From Endotrypanum monterogeii (lineage: Eukaryota > Euglenozoa > Kinetoplastea > Trypanosomatida > Trypanosomatidae), in NCBI GenBank assembly GCA_000333855.2, contig CM007320.1, positions 388,734-452,733 on the forward strand: a stretch of 64,000 bases of DNA, given 5' to 3'. A program made the position numbers and the translations under genes. Positions 19,662-29,313 of the stretch are shown here, piece after piece. The notes below the pieces were generated by a model. It was not told where the DNA came from. It was given only the letters and a program-made list of their open reading frames with translations, and ran no database searches. Every line of letters starts with the position of its first letter. Within the stretch, counting starts at the first letter, position 1.

Positions 19662-21413
19662 ATGTGGGGCTATCTCAGGAGAACAGCACTACCTCCGGGT
19701 TCTGTTACATGGCAGCGACGGAATCCGCCTGGGTGTAGCAGCAGTGCTGCACTTCACGTTGCCGTTTCGTGCATCAGTAGTTGTTCCAGTGATAATAATT
19801 GCATCGCCGATTCCACAGGCAAGAAGAACCCTATCTACTTCAACTTCGCCACACCGATGAGTGTTTTGCGTGAGGTGGTGGGTAGTGAGAGTTTGCCATC
19901 ACGGCGATTGCGGCGGGAGGGACAGACTCGAGAGGCAGGACTGTTGATGGTAGCGCCACGCACCCCGAATACGAACGATCCACTTCAGCGACTCAACATT
20001 TTCAGACGCGAGTTTTCCGATTACACGTCTTCTGGAAAACTGAACCCTAACATCACCGTGAGTGTCGACACGAGCACTCGTCGTTTCCTCGATATGTTTT
20101 GTGACTTCGAGACGAAACGATGTAAACTCTGCAACGAAGCTTTTACACAGTGGCACCTCCACGCCAGCGGTATCCCGCACGCTGGGCGAGAGGGAATGTT
20201 GCTTGAGCTTGTTCGCCCGTACTGTGGAACTCCCGACGAGATCATAGACATGTGGTGGCAACGACTGAACTCATGTGCTGCCTTTCACCGGATTCGCGCC
20301 TTGAGTCACGATAATCCGCACAAGCGCAAGCGGCGTCTGCTTTACCTGCTGAAACTGCTCAAAGATCGAGGTGTTCTGGCGGAGACGTTCAATGTGAGCG
20401 ATAGTCAGTCGCTCAATTCGGCGCGCTCCTGGGAGTTTGAGCGCCTTGAGTTTGTGGGCGACAATGTGGTCAAGTACGTATTGAACAGCGTCATGTCTTG
20501 CACCTTTCCCCCTCACGAGGGCGGCACCAAAGGAAAACTGACGTGTTTTCAGTTTGTGATGGACGGAAACGATGGTCTGGCGCGGGGCTATGATCATCTT
20601 GAGCTGCAACAGCTTGCCTCGAGTGTGAGGGTGGTGAGTAAGTTCAAGAGTGACATTGTCGAGACCCTTTTTGCAGAGCTGCAGATGTATCTGTGGAGTA
20701 CGCAGCACGATATCGGCACCTCTCCACTAGTGTTTCCGTTCACCAAAGATATTTACACCCTAAGGGCGCTGGTGCAGCATGTCTTGTATGAGTTGGCCAT
20801 TGAGATTTTCCTCTACCATATTCGCTACATAAACGGTATGCTGCAGCGTGTGATGCGGGAAAACCAGCTGCAGTTTATCAAAACCGATGCAGCATTGCGA
20901 CCTGCCTCTGGTGCGAGGGGCAAAGTATTTGCCTCGAGAACGCGGGGCGGTGATTGGGATGAGGAAGGGGATGACTACGGTGGTTCCCAAAGCCCAGGTG
21001 CGCTAGGGGTGTCCGCTCCCACTACAACTCTCATGAAAAACCGCGTGCCACGCGCGCATCTGTACGGCTCTGGCGCAGCACTCTTCTTTGAATCAACAAA
21101 CTATGACCACTTCAAGCGTGTGGTACCGGTCGGTGGACTTTTACCGCGGCCATTCGCACGGGAGGACTTGTCTGTGATCCCGAACTACCTCCCACATCTC
21201 CAGAGGGATGATGCGTTGATGGTGAGACTTAGATCAGCTGGCAAAGACAGCTGGTCGACCTTGAAGGCTGCTGCGGTAATGTCAGGCGCAGTGACGGACC
21301 TCGCTGGCCGTCTCTGCGTGAGTCCAGAATCACAGCCATGCTTCGACGCCAAAGCAAGAGGCCTGTCCATCGCACGTCTAAAGGATGAGGATCTCATTCC
21401 CGAGCTGATTTGA
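19662..21413 (+). CDS. U1-type zinc finger + RNase III protein, mitochondrial RNA-editing endonuclease type (KREN2-like?)
   Basis: 583 residues. The N-terminus is Arg-rich without acidic residues, consistent with mitochondrial import. A U1-like C2H2 finger is visible: C154-x2-C157, H167-x5-H173 (KLCNEAFTQWHLHASGIPH). An RNase III domain follows with signature ERLEFVGDNVVKYVL. E260, E263 and D267 occupy the catalytic positions, and the second cluster SDIVET supplies D331 and E334. All acidic positions needed for Mg2+-dependent dsRNA cleavage are therefore present, unlike the degenerate KREPB partner proteins. This architecture is that of the kinetoplastid editosome endonucleases KREN1-3. Length (about 65 kDa) and its place upstream of HOP1 suggest KREN2 by my recollection of T. 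brucei gene order. I could not see a clear double-stranded-RNA-binding domain in the last 180 residues, so the exact paralogue is unsettled. Confidence 0.8.
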   Translation: MWGYLRRTALPPGSVTWQRRNPPGCSSSAALHVAVSCISSCSSDNNCIADSTGKKNPIYFNFATPMSVLREVVGSESLPSRRLRREGQTREAGLLMVAPRTPNTNDPLQRLNIFRREFSDYTSSGKLNPNITVSVDTSTRRFLDMFCDFETKRCKLCNEAFTQWHLHASGIPHAGREGMLLELVRPYCGTPDEIIDMWWQRLNSCAAFHRIRALSHDNPHKRKRRLLYLLKLLKDRGVLAETFNVSDSQSLNSARSWEFERLEFVGDNVVKYVLNSVMSCTFPPHEGGTKGKLTCFQFVMDGNDGLARGYDHLELQQLASSVRVVSKFKSDIVETLFAELQMYLWSTQHDIGTSPLVFPFTKDIYTLRALVQHVLYELAIEIFLYHIRYINGMLQRVMRENQLQFIKTDAALRPASGARGKVFASRTRGGDWDEEGDDYGGSQSPGALGVSAPTTTLMKNRVPRAHLYGSGAALFFESTNYDHFKRVVPVGGLLPRPFAREDLSVIPNYLPHLQRDDALMVRLRSAGKDSWSTLKAAAVMSGAVTDLAGRLCVSPESQPCFDAKARGLSIARLKDEDLIPELI

Positions 21414-21892
21414 GTTGCTCACAGATTTACATGTTTTTTTTTTTAAATTTTATATGTTTTTTTTTTTTTCGTTGACATCAGAGAGACTGATCTACACCGT
21501 AAGAAAGTTCTGCTGTGTAGCGAAAAAAAAAAAACTTAGCACAGGCGCTACGGAGAGCGACCGGTTATTTTCCTACGGAGAGTGTGAAGATGAGGGCATG
21601 TTGAGACGCCCCTCGTTGCGCAGAAGAGAAAGACACCGTGACGAAAATATTATACCCCCCCCCCGCCTCCTCTGCCCTTCCCATAAATCCTTGAGGGAGA
21701 CTAGACCTCAACTGCTGCATCTCGTTGAGTAGTCCACCTACTGCTCCCAATCATCCAGCGACTCACAACTAGTTTTTTTTCCCCTTTTCCACAGCTACTG
21801 GGCGTGTCTTTGTACGTGCTCTCAAAAAGTGGAAAAGGCGCTGCGGAGATCAGCCCACGCTGTACTTTACTCGTCACGCTGAACTATTGCCC

Positions 21893-21908
21893 AGATCGGA
21901 AGAGCACA
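21893..21908. other. Illumina TruSeq adapter remnant at a gap edge
   Basis: The 16 bases AGATCGGAAGAGCACA are identical to the start of the standard Illumina read-1 adapter and abut the N run directly. This is untrimmed library sequence, not genome. Confidence 0.95.
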
Positions 21909-22003
21909 NNNNNNNNNNNNNNNNNNNNNNNNNNNNNNNNNNNNNNNNNNNNNNNNNNNNNNNNNNNNNNNNNNNNNNNNNNNNNNNNNNNNNNNNNNNN
22001 NNN
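21909..22003. other. Assembly gap (95 N)
   Basis: Ninety-five unresolved bases, bordered on the left by adapter sequence and on the right by a TATATATGTATATATAT tract. The true gap size may differ. Confidence 0.99.
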
Positions 22004-22481
22004 TATATATGTATATATATCACAGACCGCTGCCAAACCTCTTTTGATCTCTTTCGTGAAAGCCTCCCCTCCCTCCTCCGTGCGTGGGGGTGCAGGGATT
22101 GCTGCCACGTTTTTTTTTTTTTTAACCCTTGCTTTTTCTCTCTGCCCTTATCTTCTCCGCTTTTCTGTTCATTTTGGCATCTGCAGCCATAATAGAAATC
22201 CAGACAGGCAACTACTCAAAACATTGACATGGTAGTGCCCTAATTGTCCTACACCTCGTCGCTCTCAAGTCCCTTTCCCTTCCCCATCAGTATACATACA
22301 TACATACATACCGCACCCCCACCCCTCCGATACACTCGCGTGTCGACAAGAAATCTTCACAGTACATGATAGTGGCGGTGCCCTCTCTTCTTATAGCTTA
22401 TTTTTTTGCACAACGCTGAACATACACATCATCACTTTCTGGACAGCGGGTGGAGGGGCAAAACTATTTTTACCCTCTCTA

Positions 22482-22541
22482 GTTTTTTTTTTTTTTTTTT
22501 GATTTTGTGACTTGATTTTGTTTTTCGCCAACCTCTCACAG
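22482..22541 (+). promoter_or_regulatory. Predicted trans-splice acceptor for the DDT-domain gene
   Basis: Poly-T (22482-22500) and a second T/C tract (22516-22538), first AG at 22540-22541. Predicts a 5' UTR of about 170 nt. Confidence 0.45.
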
Positions 22542-22714
22542 CGTACACACTCAGAAATCATCTGTGCAGGGCAGGGGGTGCATCGCTGGTACGCTTTCGT
22601 TTCTACGCGTGAGTTTCGTAATCATAACATCCACTTTTCTCCACTCCCCCCCCGCCCCCAATTTGTGGCTGTGGTGAAGTTGGCCGGCTGCACAGAAGGC
22701 GGCTGTTTTAGCTC

Positions 22715-25700
22715 ATGATCACCGCCCGGTCCCCGTATCAGATGTATAAGGCGACGGAGGTCACAGGCTCTGTCGCCGATTTCAACTCTCTCCCCTCCGA
22801 AGAGTTGCTCCCGTACAAAATAGCCTCGTCGGAGGAGACCTTAGTGGCGTCGCTCTCTTTGGTTGAGGGCGACGAAGATCAGCGAAGCAAGTACGCCGTT
22901 TCTGTTCTCCATGCCGCCAGCGCTTACATTTCGGACCTTATCAGCTACCTCCCTCTCTCGGTACGTTCGCAAACCGCGAAGAGGATCCAAATTAATTTGG
23001 ATGCGATCGTGCGAACGGTTATGCTCTTCGCCACGAAACCAGAGCTTCTGCAAAGTGTGAAGAATATGCTTGTGGTCAACGCACATGGCGAACAGGTGTC
23101 GCTGAAGGATCTTTCCGATCTCGAAGGCGCGCTGAACATGATGGAAAAGGAGTTCCGGCAAAAAGCAAAAGGTGCCGGGGAGAAGATAGACATGCTGCGC
23201 AAGGTTGCGCCTGAACCAGCGGTCGTTCCAGTTACCCGAACAAGGATTCACAACACGGCCGTATTTGCGGCCGGTGACGAGAATATCGACGCGGGAGCGA
23301 GTGTGCCGGGTTCTCCTGCGCAGCGTCGCCGCCGCTCCCTCTCTCTGGACGGCCCTGCCGCTAATGCAGTCTCCCAGAGGGATGCCGCGGTTTTCAAGGT
23401 AGCAAAGATCGAAGGCGAACCAGGCGACGCACCCCTCGCTCTCGTCTATGGCCGAAGGCCGTCTGGGGCCCCCAAAGGCCCGCGGACGGGTCGAGGTGGT
23501 GGTCTGGTGTGGGGGCGACTTCGCGCATTGACGAACAATGAGAAAAAAGTCGTCGCGATCTTGCACTCCACGATTCAGATTCTCGCACACATCTTCGCGA
23601 CCAAGTTCAATGACCTTGTGCCTATTTTCGACATGCTTGAGGAGCGAATCAAGGCGATGCAAATCATCATTATCACTGATCGCGAGGCATACGAAGAAAA
23701 GGGAGATAAAAAAGTACCCGAACCATTTCACGAAGTTACGCTGGACGGAGTGGAGCGTGCGCTGGAGCAATCCAGTAATACTTTTCGCAACGACGAGGAG
23801 TGCCGCTACGAACTGGATGAGGATTTACTTCACCCCATCGCTCATGCTTGTCTGCAGATGATTAATCAAATCGAGGGGTTCTCGACTGAACCCTTCAAAG
23901 GCCCCACACCGGAAGAATTAGCGAAAAAGAAGCAGCTACGTGACGCCGCCCGTGCCAAACGCGAGGAGGCGAAGCGGCGTATGCTGGAGAAGGCCGAGGC
24001 AAAGGCGGAGCTTGAGCGCAAGAAAGAAGAAGAGCGACAGCTGATTCGGCGACGCCTGGGCGACGGCGGTGACGATCTCGAGGATGTCCTTGAGGAGGAC
24101 ACGACGATTGTGAATCCATCCACCGTGGGATACGTGGAGTATGCCACGAAGTTGCCCCTCGGTGATCCTGACTTGTACGAAAAGGCCTTGTTTATCTGGA
24201 CCATGCTGACCTCACTACCGCGCCCGCTGAATTTGTCTCAGATGCACTTCGCCACTTTCCTTAAAGGCATCCAATGCGAGGACCAGGGTGCCAATGGTCT
24301 GATGGAGGAGGTGAGCAGGTGCTTGCTCGACGTTACCATAGAAAACATTCGCGTGAGATCTCCCGACACGCCTCGTATCATGACGCGCGGAAAAAACTGG
24401 TTCGATGCGCTTGTCGAGTTTGTCGGCGTGGCAAGTGGAAATAAAAAGAGGCGACGACAGCAACAGCAGCGTCAGCAGCGCCGCGCTTCCACCACAGAGG
24501 AGGATGAGGAAGAGAGTGACGAGGACGAGGACGAGGACGAGGACAGCGATAGTGACGCCGAAAATTCTTCCGCGTCGTCGTCGTCGTCGTCTTCGCCCTC
24601 CCACTCCTCCGCGAACGACAGCAATGTCGACAAGTCGAATGAAGTTGTAGACTCCGAGGTGAAGGACAAGGAGGCAGCGAGCGAGAGCAATGGCACCGCG
24701 CCGGTGCCCGTGAAGGAAAAAGTGGAGGAGGAGGAGGAGACCGACACAGATCCCTTTTCGCTGGAGTTGAAAAAGACCATGGAAAAGATAGCCGAGCTAC
24801 GAACCTTAGCTTCATGGGGAAACGTTGATGTCGTAGATCGCCTGAATCTTCTTCAGTTCTGCGTGCAAGAAGCGCTGAGCAGCGACAAGGCTCGAACGGA
24901 AGCAGATCGCTTGCAAAGAGAGCGTGAAGAGGAGGCGCTAAATGCGGAGAAAAAGTTGAAGGAGATACGCGAAGAAGCGGAGAAAGAGTTGAAGGCATTG
25001 TTGCGCACACTACCGGCAGCAACTGCGATGGCGGCAAAGAAAGCGAAGCGAGCGCCGAAAGGTAAGCAAAATAGCAACTCCGGGAAGAGTGGTGACAAAC
25101 AAGATGTCGACTGTGCCAACGAAGAGACGAAAGGCGTTGGGGGAGGCGGTGTCGAGCAAGACCCAGAGGAGGCGGAAAGGAATTTTGAGGCGGAACGCGA
25201 GGCAATTCTCAAATGTGTGGATCGAAAGCGTGAAGAGGTGTACGCGCGTCTCCTCAGTGCGCAGGATGGCCAGGATAATGGTGCCGTTGTCGAACCCCTC
25301 GGGATGGACCGATATCGACGTCTCTATTGGCGCTTTCCACTGGAGCGAGTAGTTTACGTGCAGAGCGTCCCGGGTGTCACGGCTGCGGCGTTCCCAGTTG
25401 TGGCAGAACCTGTGGAGCTTGAACAGCGCCGTGCTGCTTCACGGTCGCTTCTCCTGGATGACGAGGATGGCTCATCGCAGAGCGGACGTCGGCGAGGCGG
25501 CAGGGGTGCAACTGTTGTCTCTAATACTACCAATATCGAGGACGACAAGAGCGCGGCCCAGACGAGGTGGGGTGTCATTCCTCACGATCACCTAGGCGCA
25601 TTCACACGAACTCTTGACCGTCGCGGTGAACGGGAGGCGCCGCTGCGGCGTGCCCTTGAGTCGTTAGAACCCTATCTAAGGAAACTCGAGGAGCCGCGAG

Positions 25701-25774
25701 AGGGCCGCGAAACGAGGGCTCGTGCACACATGTTCGGTTACTTGAATCGCTTAAAGATCGATTTCACGTTTTGA
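22715..25774 (+). CDS. DDT/WHIM-type chromatin-remodelling-associated protein
   Basis: 1019 residues. A DDT-like helical domain spans about 485-545 (ALFIWTMLTSLPRPLNLSQM, then MEEVSRCLLD). A WSD/WHIM-type motif lies at about 860-880 (EPLGMDRYRRLYWRFP), matching the PLGxDRxxxRYW pattern of ISWI-partner proteins of the WSTF/ACF1/ISWI-one-complex kind. Between them are a charged coiled-coil region and an acidic/serine low-complexity tract (about 594-640, DEDEDEDEDSD and poly-Ser). A basic AKKAKRAPKGK stretch near 770-785 could be a nuclear localisation signal. The DDT-WHIM pair is known to form a ruler-like module that contacts linker DNA and the ISWI motor, so a nuclear role in nucleosome spacing or silencing is inferred. 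I cannot tell whether it corresponds to a described trypanosome ISWI-complex subunit. Confidence 0.75.
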   Translation: MITARSPYQMYKATEVTGSVADFNSLPSEELLPYKIASSEETLVASLSLVEGDEDQRSKYAVSVLHAASAYISDLISYLPLSVRSQTAKRIQINLDAIVRTVMLFATKPELLQSVKNMLVVNAHGEQVSLKDLSDLEGALNMMEKEFRQKAKGAGEKIDMLRKVAPEPAVVPVTRTRIHNTAVFAAGDENIDAGASVPGSPAQRRRRSLSLDGPAANAVSQRDAAVFKVAKIEGEPGDAPLALVYGRRPSGAPKGPRTGRGGGLVWGRLRALTNNEKKVVAILHSTIQILAHIFATKFNDLVPIFDMLEERIKAMQIIIITDREAYEEKGDKKVPEPFHEVTLDGVERALEQSSNTFRNDEECRYELDEDLLHPIAHACLQMINQIEGFSTEPFKGPTPEELAKKKQLRDAARAKREEAKRRMLEKAEAKAELERKKEEERQLIRRRLGDGGDDLEDVLEEDTTIVNPSTVGYVEYATKLPLGDPDLYEKALFIWTMLTSLPRPLNLSQMHFATFLKGIQCEDQGANGLMEEVSRCLLDVTIENIRVRSPDTPRIMTRGKNWFDALVEFVGVASGNKKRRRQQQQRQQRRASTTEEDEEESDEDEDEDEDSDSDAENSSASSSSSSSPSHSSANDSNVDKSNEVVDSEVKDKEAASESNGTAPVPVKEKVEEEEETDTDPFSLELKKTMEKIAELRTLASWGNVDVVDRLNLLQFCVQEALSSDKARTEADRLQREREEEALNAEKKLKEIREEAEKELKALLRTLPAATAMAAKKAKRAPKGKQNSNSGKSGDKQDVDCANEETKGVGGGGVEQDPEEAERNFEAEREAILKCVDRKREEVYARLLSAQDGQDNGAVVEPLGMDRYRRLYWRFPLERVVYVQSVPGVTAAAFPVVAEPVELEQRRAASRSLLLDDEDGSSQSGRRRGGRGATVVSNTTNIEDDKSAAQTRWGVIPHDHLGAFTRTLDRRGEREAPLRRALESLEPYLRKLEEPREGRETRARAHMFGYLNRLKIDFTF

Positions 25775-26389
25775 TCCGGATCTTTTTTTTTTTTTTCACT
25801 AAGCACAACGTGGTCGCCTTTACACAAGTGTTCGTGCAAAAAAATATTTATATATTTTCCTCTGTGCTTCTCTGTGGTGCTGACGAGGCACAGAAGAAGT
25901 GCCGTTGCGCACTGATTGATATATTCAAGGTAGGTTCATCAACCAAGCCTGTGAAACTCCTTTTTTTTTCTCGACCCCTCCAGTTTCCTGTGTGCAGTTG
26001 TGTAGAGCATTCCTCTTACCTCCTTCATACAGAAATCATACAAAAAAAAACAAGAAAGAACTTGGGGAGTACGTGTCGTGTTATCCTCAGGGTATCGACA
26101 TTTCTTTTTGTTTCTGGCACCACCCACTCCTGCAAACTCTGACTCGTACATGTAAACGCAATCACAGGAGGTCATTCTCACCCTGACCGTCCACCTCATT
26201 CGAAGATTGCAAAGGAAAAAGATGCGAACATGCGGGTGCCTCTCTTCCCCCGCGCATTGGCAACTATTCTATGACGCATCTCCGTCTATGGTCTATGTAT
26301 CTTCTTCTTTTCTATTGCTGGTGTGTCTTATTTACTTGCTTGCACATAACCGATCGTTTCACTAATATATATCATATCCGGTAGTCACC
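25775..26389. other. 615-bp spacer before eL24 copy 1
   Basis: T-rich with several A runs. The last 38 nt before the ATG (from 26352) are identical to those before the second eL24 gene. Confidence 0.6.
26300..26383 (+). promoter_or_regulatory. Possible trans-splice acceptor for eL24 copy 1
   Basis: T/C tract (about 26300-26338). The nearest following AG is 26382-26383 in GGTAGTCACC, six bases before the ATG. The same sequence precedes copy 2. Confidence 0.3.
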
Positions 26390-26776
26390 ATGCGTACGAT
26401 CGAGTGCGAGTTCTCTCACTTCGCGGTGCACCCCGGCCACGGCCGCCGGTACGTGCCCTTCGCGTTCCTTTCGACGAAGCCGGTACTGACCTTCTCGCGC
26501 CCGAAGTGCTTTGCACTGTACATGCGCAAGAAGAACCCGCGCTTCGTTCCGTGGACGCGCACGTACCGCCGCATCCACCGCAAGACGACCACGGACCGCG
26601 TGAACCGCCGCCGCGCCGCACGCGCGGTGAAGGTGCAGCGTGCCATCGTTGGTGCGGACCTTTCCTACATCCAGGAGGTGCGCGCGACGCGCAAGGAGGA
26701 CCGCTCCGCCAAGGCGAAGGCCGTCCGCGCGGGGGTCGCGGGGCGCAGGGCTGCCAAAAAGTAGAGTTCTAGGACC
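26352..26776 (+). repeat. eL24 duplication unit, copy 1
   Basis: Identity with 32094-32518 begins at GATCGTTTCACTAAT, 38 nt before the ATG, covers the whole gene and decays a few bases after the stop (GAGTTCTAGGA). The flanks on both sides are unrelated. Confidence 0.85.
26390..26764 (+). CDS. RPL24: 60S ribosomal protein eL24, copy 1
   Basis: 124 residues. The N-terminus (MRTIECEFSHFAVHPGHGRR) and the core (KKNPRFVPWTRTYRRIHRK, then RRAARAVKVQRAIVGADL) match the eL24 family, a component of the large cytosolic ribosomal subunit at the subunit interface. The basic C-terminal tail reads RAGVAGRRAAKK, whereas the copy at 32132 has RAEVAERKAAKK. All three differences are G for A at second codon positions (GGG/GAG, GGG/GAG, AGG/AAG) within 18 bases. 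The rest of the frame looks identical. Loss of two acidic residues in the tail is probably tolerated, but this copy is the less conserved one. Codon use is GC-rich, as expected of a highly expressed gene. Confidence 0.95.
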   Translation: MRTIECEFSHFAVHPGHGRRYVPFAFLSTKPVLTFSRPKCFALYMRKKNPRFVPWTRTYRRIHRKTTTDRVNRRRAARAVKVQRAIVGADLSYIQEVRATRKEDRSAKAKAVRAGVAGRRAAKK

Positions 26777-27606
26777 CCCCTCCTGTACTTTAGTGGCTCG
26801 ATTGCTCGATGCGTAGCCAGTGACATGACGTCTCTGGCTCCTCTATAAAGCGAGGTACCGTGACGGCGAACTTCTTTTTTGGTCGACACTTTTTTCGTGT
26901 TTTATTCGTTTTTGAGGATCGGTTTCGTAGTGCAAAAAAAAAAAAAGAACAATGGAAAAAAAGAAAATGAGATTAAAACAGCTCAACTGATGAGCATTTT
27001 TTTGTGTCACTTGTGGAAATGCAAGCGCAATCATATGCTGCGGTGTATCCTTCGAGCACCGGATATCTTTTCTCGTTTTAATTTTTTTGGGGGGAAGAGG
27101 TCCATCTCACGCCCTGCGATCTGTTCTGCATGCTGGCTAGGAAAAAATGATTTCTTTCCCGCATGGCTCAGGCTCATCAAAGGCTCCCACCTGCAATGTT
27201 CAATGGTGTGCTTTCTTCCCGTGTAGGCGGTGTTGGCAGCCCATTGGATGCCCCCTTTACTCGTATGATTGGCTGCTCTAATATGAGGCAAACGTTCAGT
27301 AGCCGATTTGTCTCACCTATACTCTTTTTTTTTCTGCCCACCTCGCCATCCATGATACGTGTCTGCGTGCTTGTGTCTTGCGTGTGTACGTCTCTTACCC
27401 GTGTTGTAGCTTCTGAAGTGTTCAGGTTGCGATGAAAGAAAAACATCGAAAACGCTGATCACTTTTTTTTTTTTTTTGCCCCCAATGAAAACTACGTGAA
27501 AAGCACTCAGCGCTGCACACAGTTTCGGGAGAGGAAGGGGAACGGCTGCCCAAACAGCCCTCCGAAGATCAGTGCGGGGTTGCCAATCCATAGGAGGGTG
27601 TATCTG
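26765..27606. other. 840-bp spacer, no gene seen
   Basis: A and T runs (26935-26946, 27463-27480) and a possible acceptor. The frame continuous with the next gene opens at a GTG (27496) but has no ATG until 27607. Confidence 0.6.
27463..27503 (+). promoter_or_regulatory. Predicted trans-splice acceptor for the gene at 27607
   Basis: Poly-T followed by CCCCC, first AG at 27502-27503, about 104 nt before the ATG. Confidence 0.4.
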
Positions 27607-29313
27607 ATGGAGGCGATACCGCATAGCTCCCAGAAAAGTGGGGAATGTGGTGGGCGCCGGGTCATTCATTTCGGCAACGCGGTACTCTCAATCGTTGTGT
27701 TTGTGATCGCCTTGGTGTTTTCCATGTCCATTCTCGATCCCGACCGCAGCGGGCATCTACTCTCAGCACGGCGCCGTACCCCTCCGATGGACTACAGGGA
27801 CAGGCTGTTTATGGAGGGGTACACTCCAGTTGCTGTACAGATGAACGGACGCACTGTCCTTGTGGTGCCCGCAGCAGACATACAAGGCTCCGGCGATGTC
27901 TTCAGGGCACTAGACGCGTTTTTTAACAGAGAATTGGGCTCTGTTGGTATTCCCGGATTTTCGGAAAAACGAGAAATGAGAGTACATTCTCAGACGATCA
28001 CAATGGCAGACGTGCACACCGCTTTACTTCTACATTCGTGCGACAAGAACAAAACAGGAATGCCTCCGGTGACACCTGATAGAGACGAAACCCCGCCTCC
28101 ATCACCTCGACGCCCCATGGTGCTGCACCTTTGCAGTGCCTCTTCTTGTACAACCCCGTATGTCAATCAACAGTGGTCACATCGAGCCTTAGCAGCATCG
28201 CTTCTACCAAACAAAACCACCGCCTGTCCAGTAAGCATTGCTGCTCTTGTGTTCGGTGAGGTGAGTGAGGCGCTGATTGTCATGGAGGAACTGGCGGAGC
28301 ACGGTATTTCGACTCCCCAAAGGTATTCCTTGCCCACGGGCCATCTCTCAGTCATGCCGCTGGTTGGGGAACTCAGCTACGGGAATCTGGAAGCCTCCTG
28401 TAGCGCATCCAAACAGTGTAGTTACCGTTCTCCCGTGAAACATACCCAGCTGGCTGCGCTTTTGGACGTCATGGCAGCTCAGCTGACGACAGAGGCCTCT
28501 AAGAAAAGCGTTTTTGAAGAGTGGTCACGGCGGAATGCCTCTTACAATGGCGCCCAAGCGTGGACGGCCGTGGATGTGCGTCCCTTCACCTCTTTTGCTT
28601 TCAAGGAACAGAAAGCACTTCATGAGTTTCCGGTGGATTTGGTGTACGTGGATATTGGCAGTAGCGACAGCGTTGCGACACTCGCATATCTCACCGCGCT
28701 TGCCTCTGCTGCATTGGTTCAGGAACACCTGCTTCCACAAAACTTGATCGTGTCAGTGTTCCCTTCAGAGTGGATGGGTAATGTGGTGAACGCGCTGATA
28801 CTGCTCGAGAAAACACGGCGGTACACTGCGATACCGCTCTATAACTCGTGCATGGCACATGGCAGGAATTTTTCCCCTTCTGAGCACTGGACGATGTCGC
28901 ACATGAGATCGTGGATGACGGAGGCTGGCCACGAGGAAATGTACCTTGGCCACTTCCTGAGGCGGAGCCGAGCAGCGCAGACTCCCGTGTGCACAGTCCT
29001 GCTCTCCCGTCAAATGGAAACGCTCGCGGGACTTATTGAGATGGCATCAACGCACATGCAGTCATACCCACCCCATGCCTCCCCTCTGGAACGCTTCCTT
29101 TATTATTCCATAGGTATCACACCCGACGACGAAAATCTTCTGACACGATTGCCACAGACTGCAGTGAACACCACGGGCTCTCACACGCGTAGCGACCGTC
29201 GTTCCATGCGTGGGATCGTGAATTATATTCTACAGCACTCTCTTTTCGCTATCCCGATCGTTATGGGGTTGGTGCTGACGTGGAGTGTGTGTCGCCGTTG
29301 CAGAGTACTGTGA
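27607..29313 (+). CDS. Doubly anchored luminal membrane protein, unrecognised
   Basis: 568 residues from the first ATG in frame (MEAIPHSSQKSG). One hydrophobic segment lies near the N-terminus (about 25-43, VLSIVVFVIALVFSMSIL) and one at the C-terminus (about 545-562, FAIPIVMGLVLTWSVC). A region of about 500 residues between them is therefore probably luminal or extracellular. It carries NKT, NAS and NTT sequons and several cysteines, agreeing with an ER/secretory setting. A segment at about 340-410 (VDLVYVDIGSSDSVATLAYL) looks like an alpha/beta core. The N-anchor plus luminal domain plus C-anchor layout is reminiscent of GPI-transamidase or nicastrin-type proteins, but I see no diagnostic motif and do not assign it. 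Confidence 0.8.
   Translation: MEAIPHSSQKSGECGGRRVIHFGNAVLSIVVFVIALVFSMSILDPDRSGHLLSARRRTPPMDYRDRLFMEGYTPVAVQMNGRTVLVVPAADIQGSGDVFRALDAFFNRELGSVGIPGFSEKREMRVHSQTITMADVHTALLLHSCDKNKTGMPPVTPDRDETPPPSPRRPMVLHLCSASSCTTPYVNQQWSHRALAASLLPNKTTACPVSIAALVFGEVSEALIVMEELAEHGISTPQRYSLPTGHLSVMPLVGELSYGNLEASCSASKQCSYRSPVKHTQLAALLDVMAAQLTTEASKKSVFEEWSRRNASYNGAQAWTAVDVRPFTSFAFKEQKALHEFPVDLVYVDIGSSDSVATLAYLTALASAALVQEHLLPQNLIVSVFPSEWMGNVVNALILLEKTRRYTAIPLYNSCMAHGRNFSPSEHWTMSHMRSWMTEAGHEEMYLGHFLRRSRAAQTPVCTVLLSRQMETLAGLIEMASTHMQSYPPHASPLERFLYYSIGITPDDENLLTRLPQTAVNTTGSHTRSDRRSMRGIVNYILQHSLFAIPIVMGLVLTWSVCRRCRVL

Larger units (their letters stand above)
21414..22714. other. 1.3-kb spacer with assembly gap
   Basis: Contains A/T/C homopolymers, an Illumina adapter remnant (21893-21908), a run of N (21909-22003), TA and TACA repeats, a T19-type run (about 22482-22500) and the acceptor of the next gene. 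No gene is visible, though unresolved bases prevent full inspection. Confidence 0.7.

Noticed and set aside
27496..27606. N-terminal extension of the 27607 gene from a GTG
   Set aside because: GTG starts are not expected for nuclear genes here, the predicted acceptor lies at 27502-27503 inside this stretch, and the first ATG is 27607.
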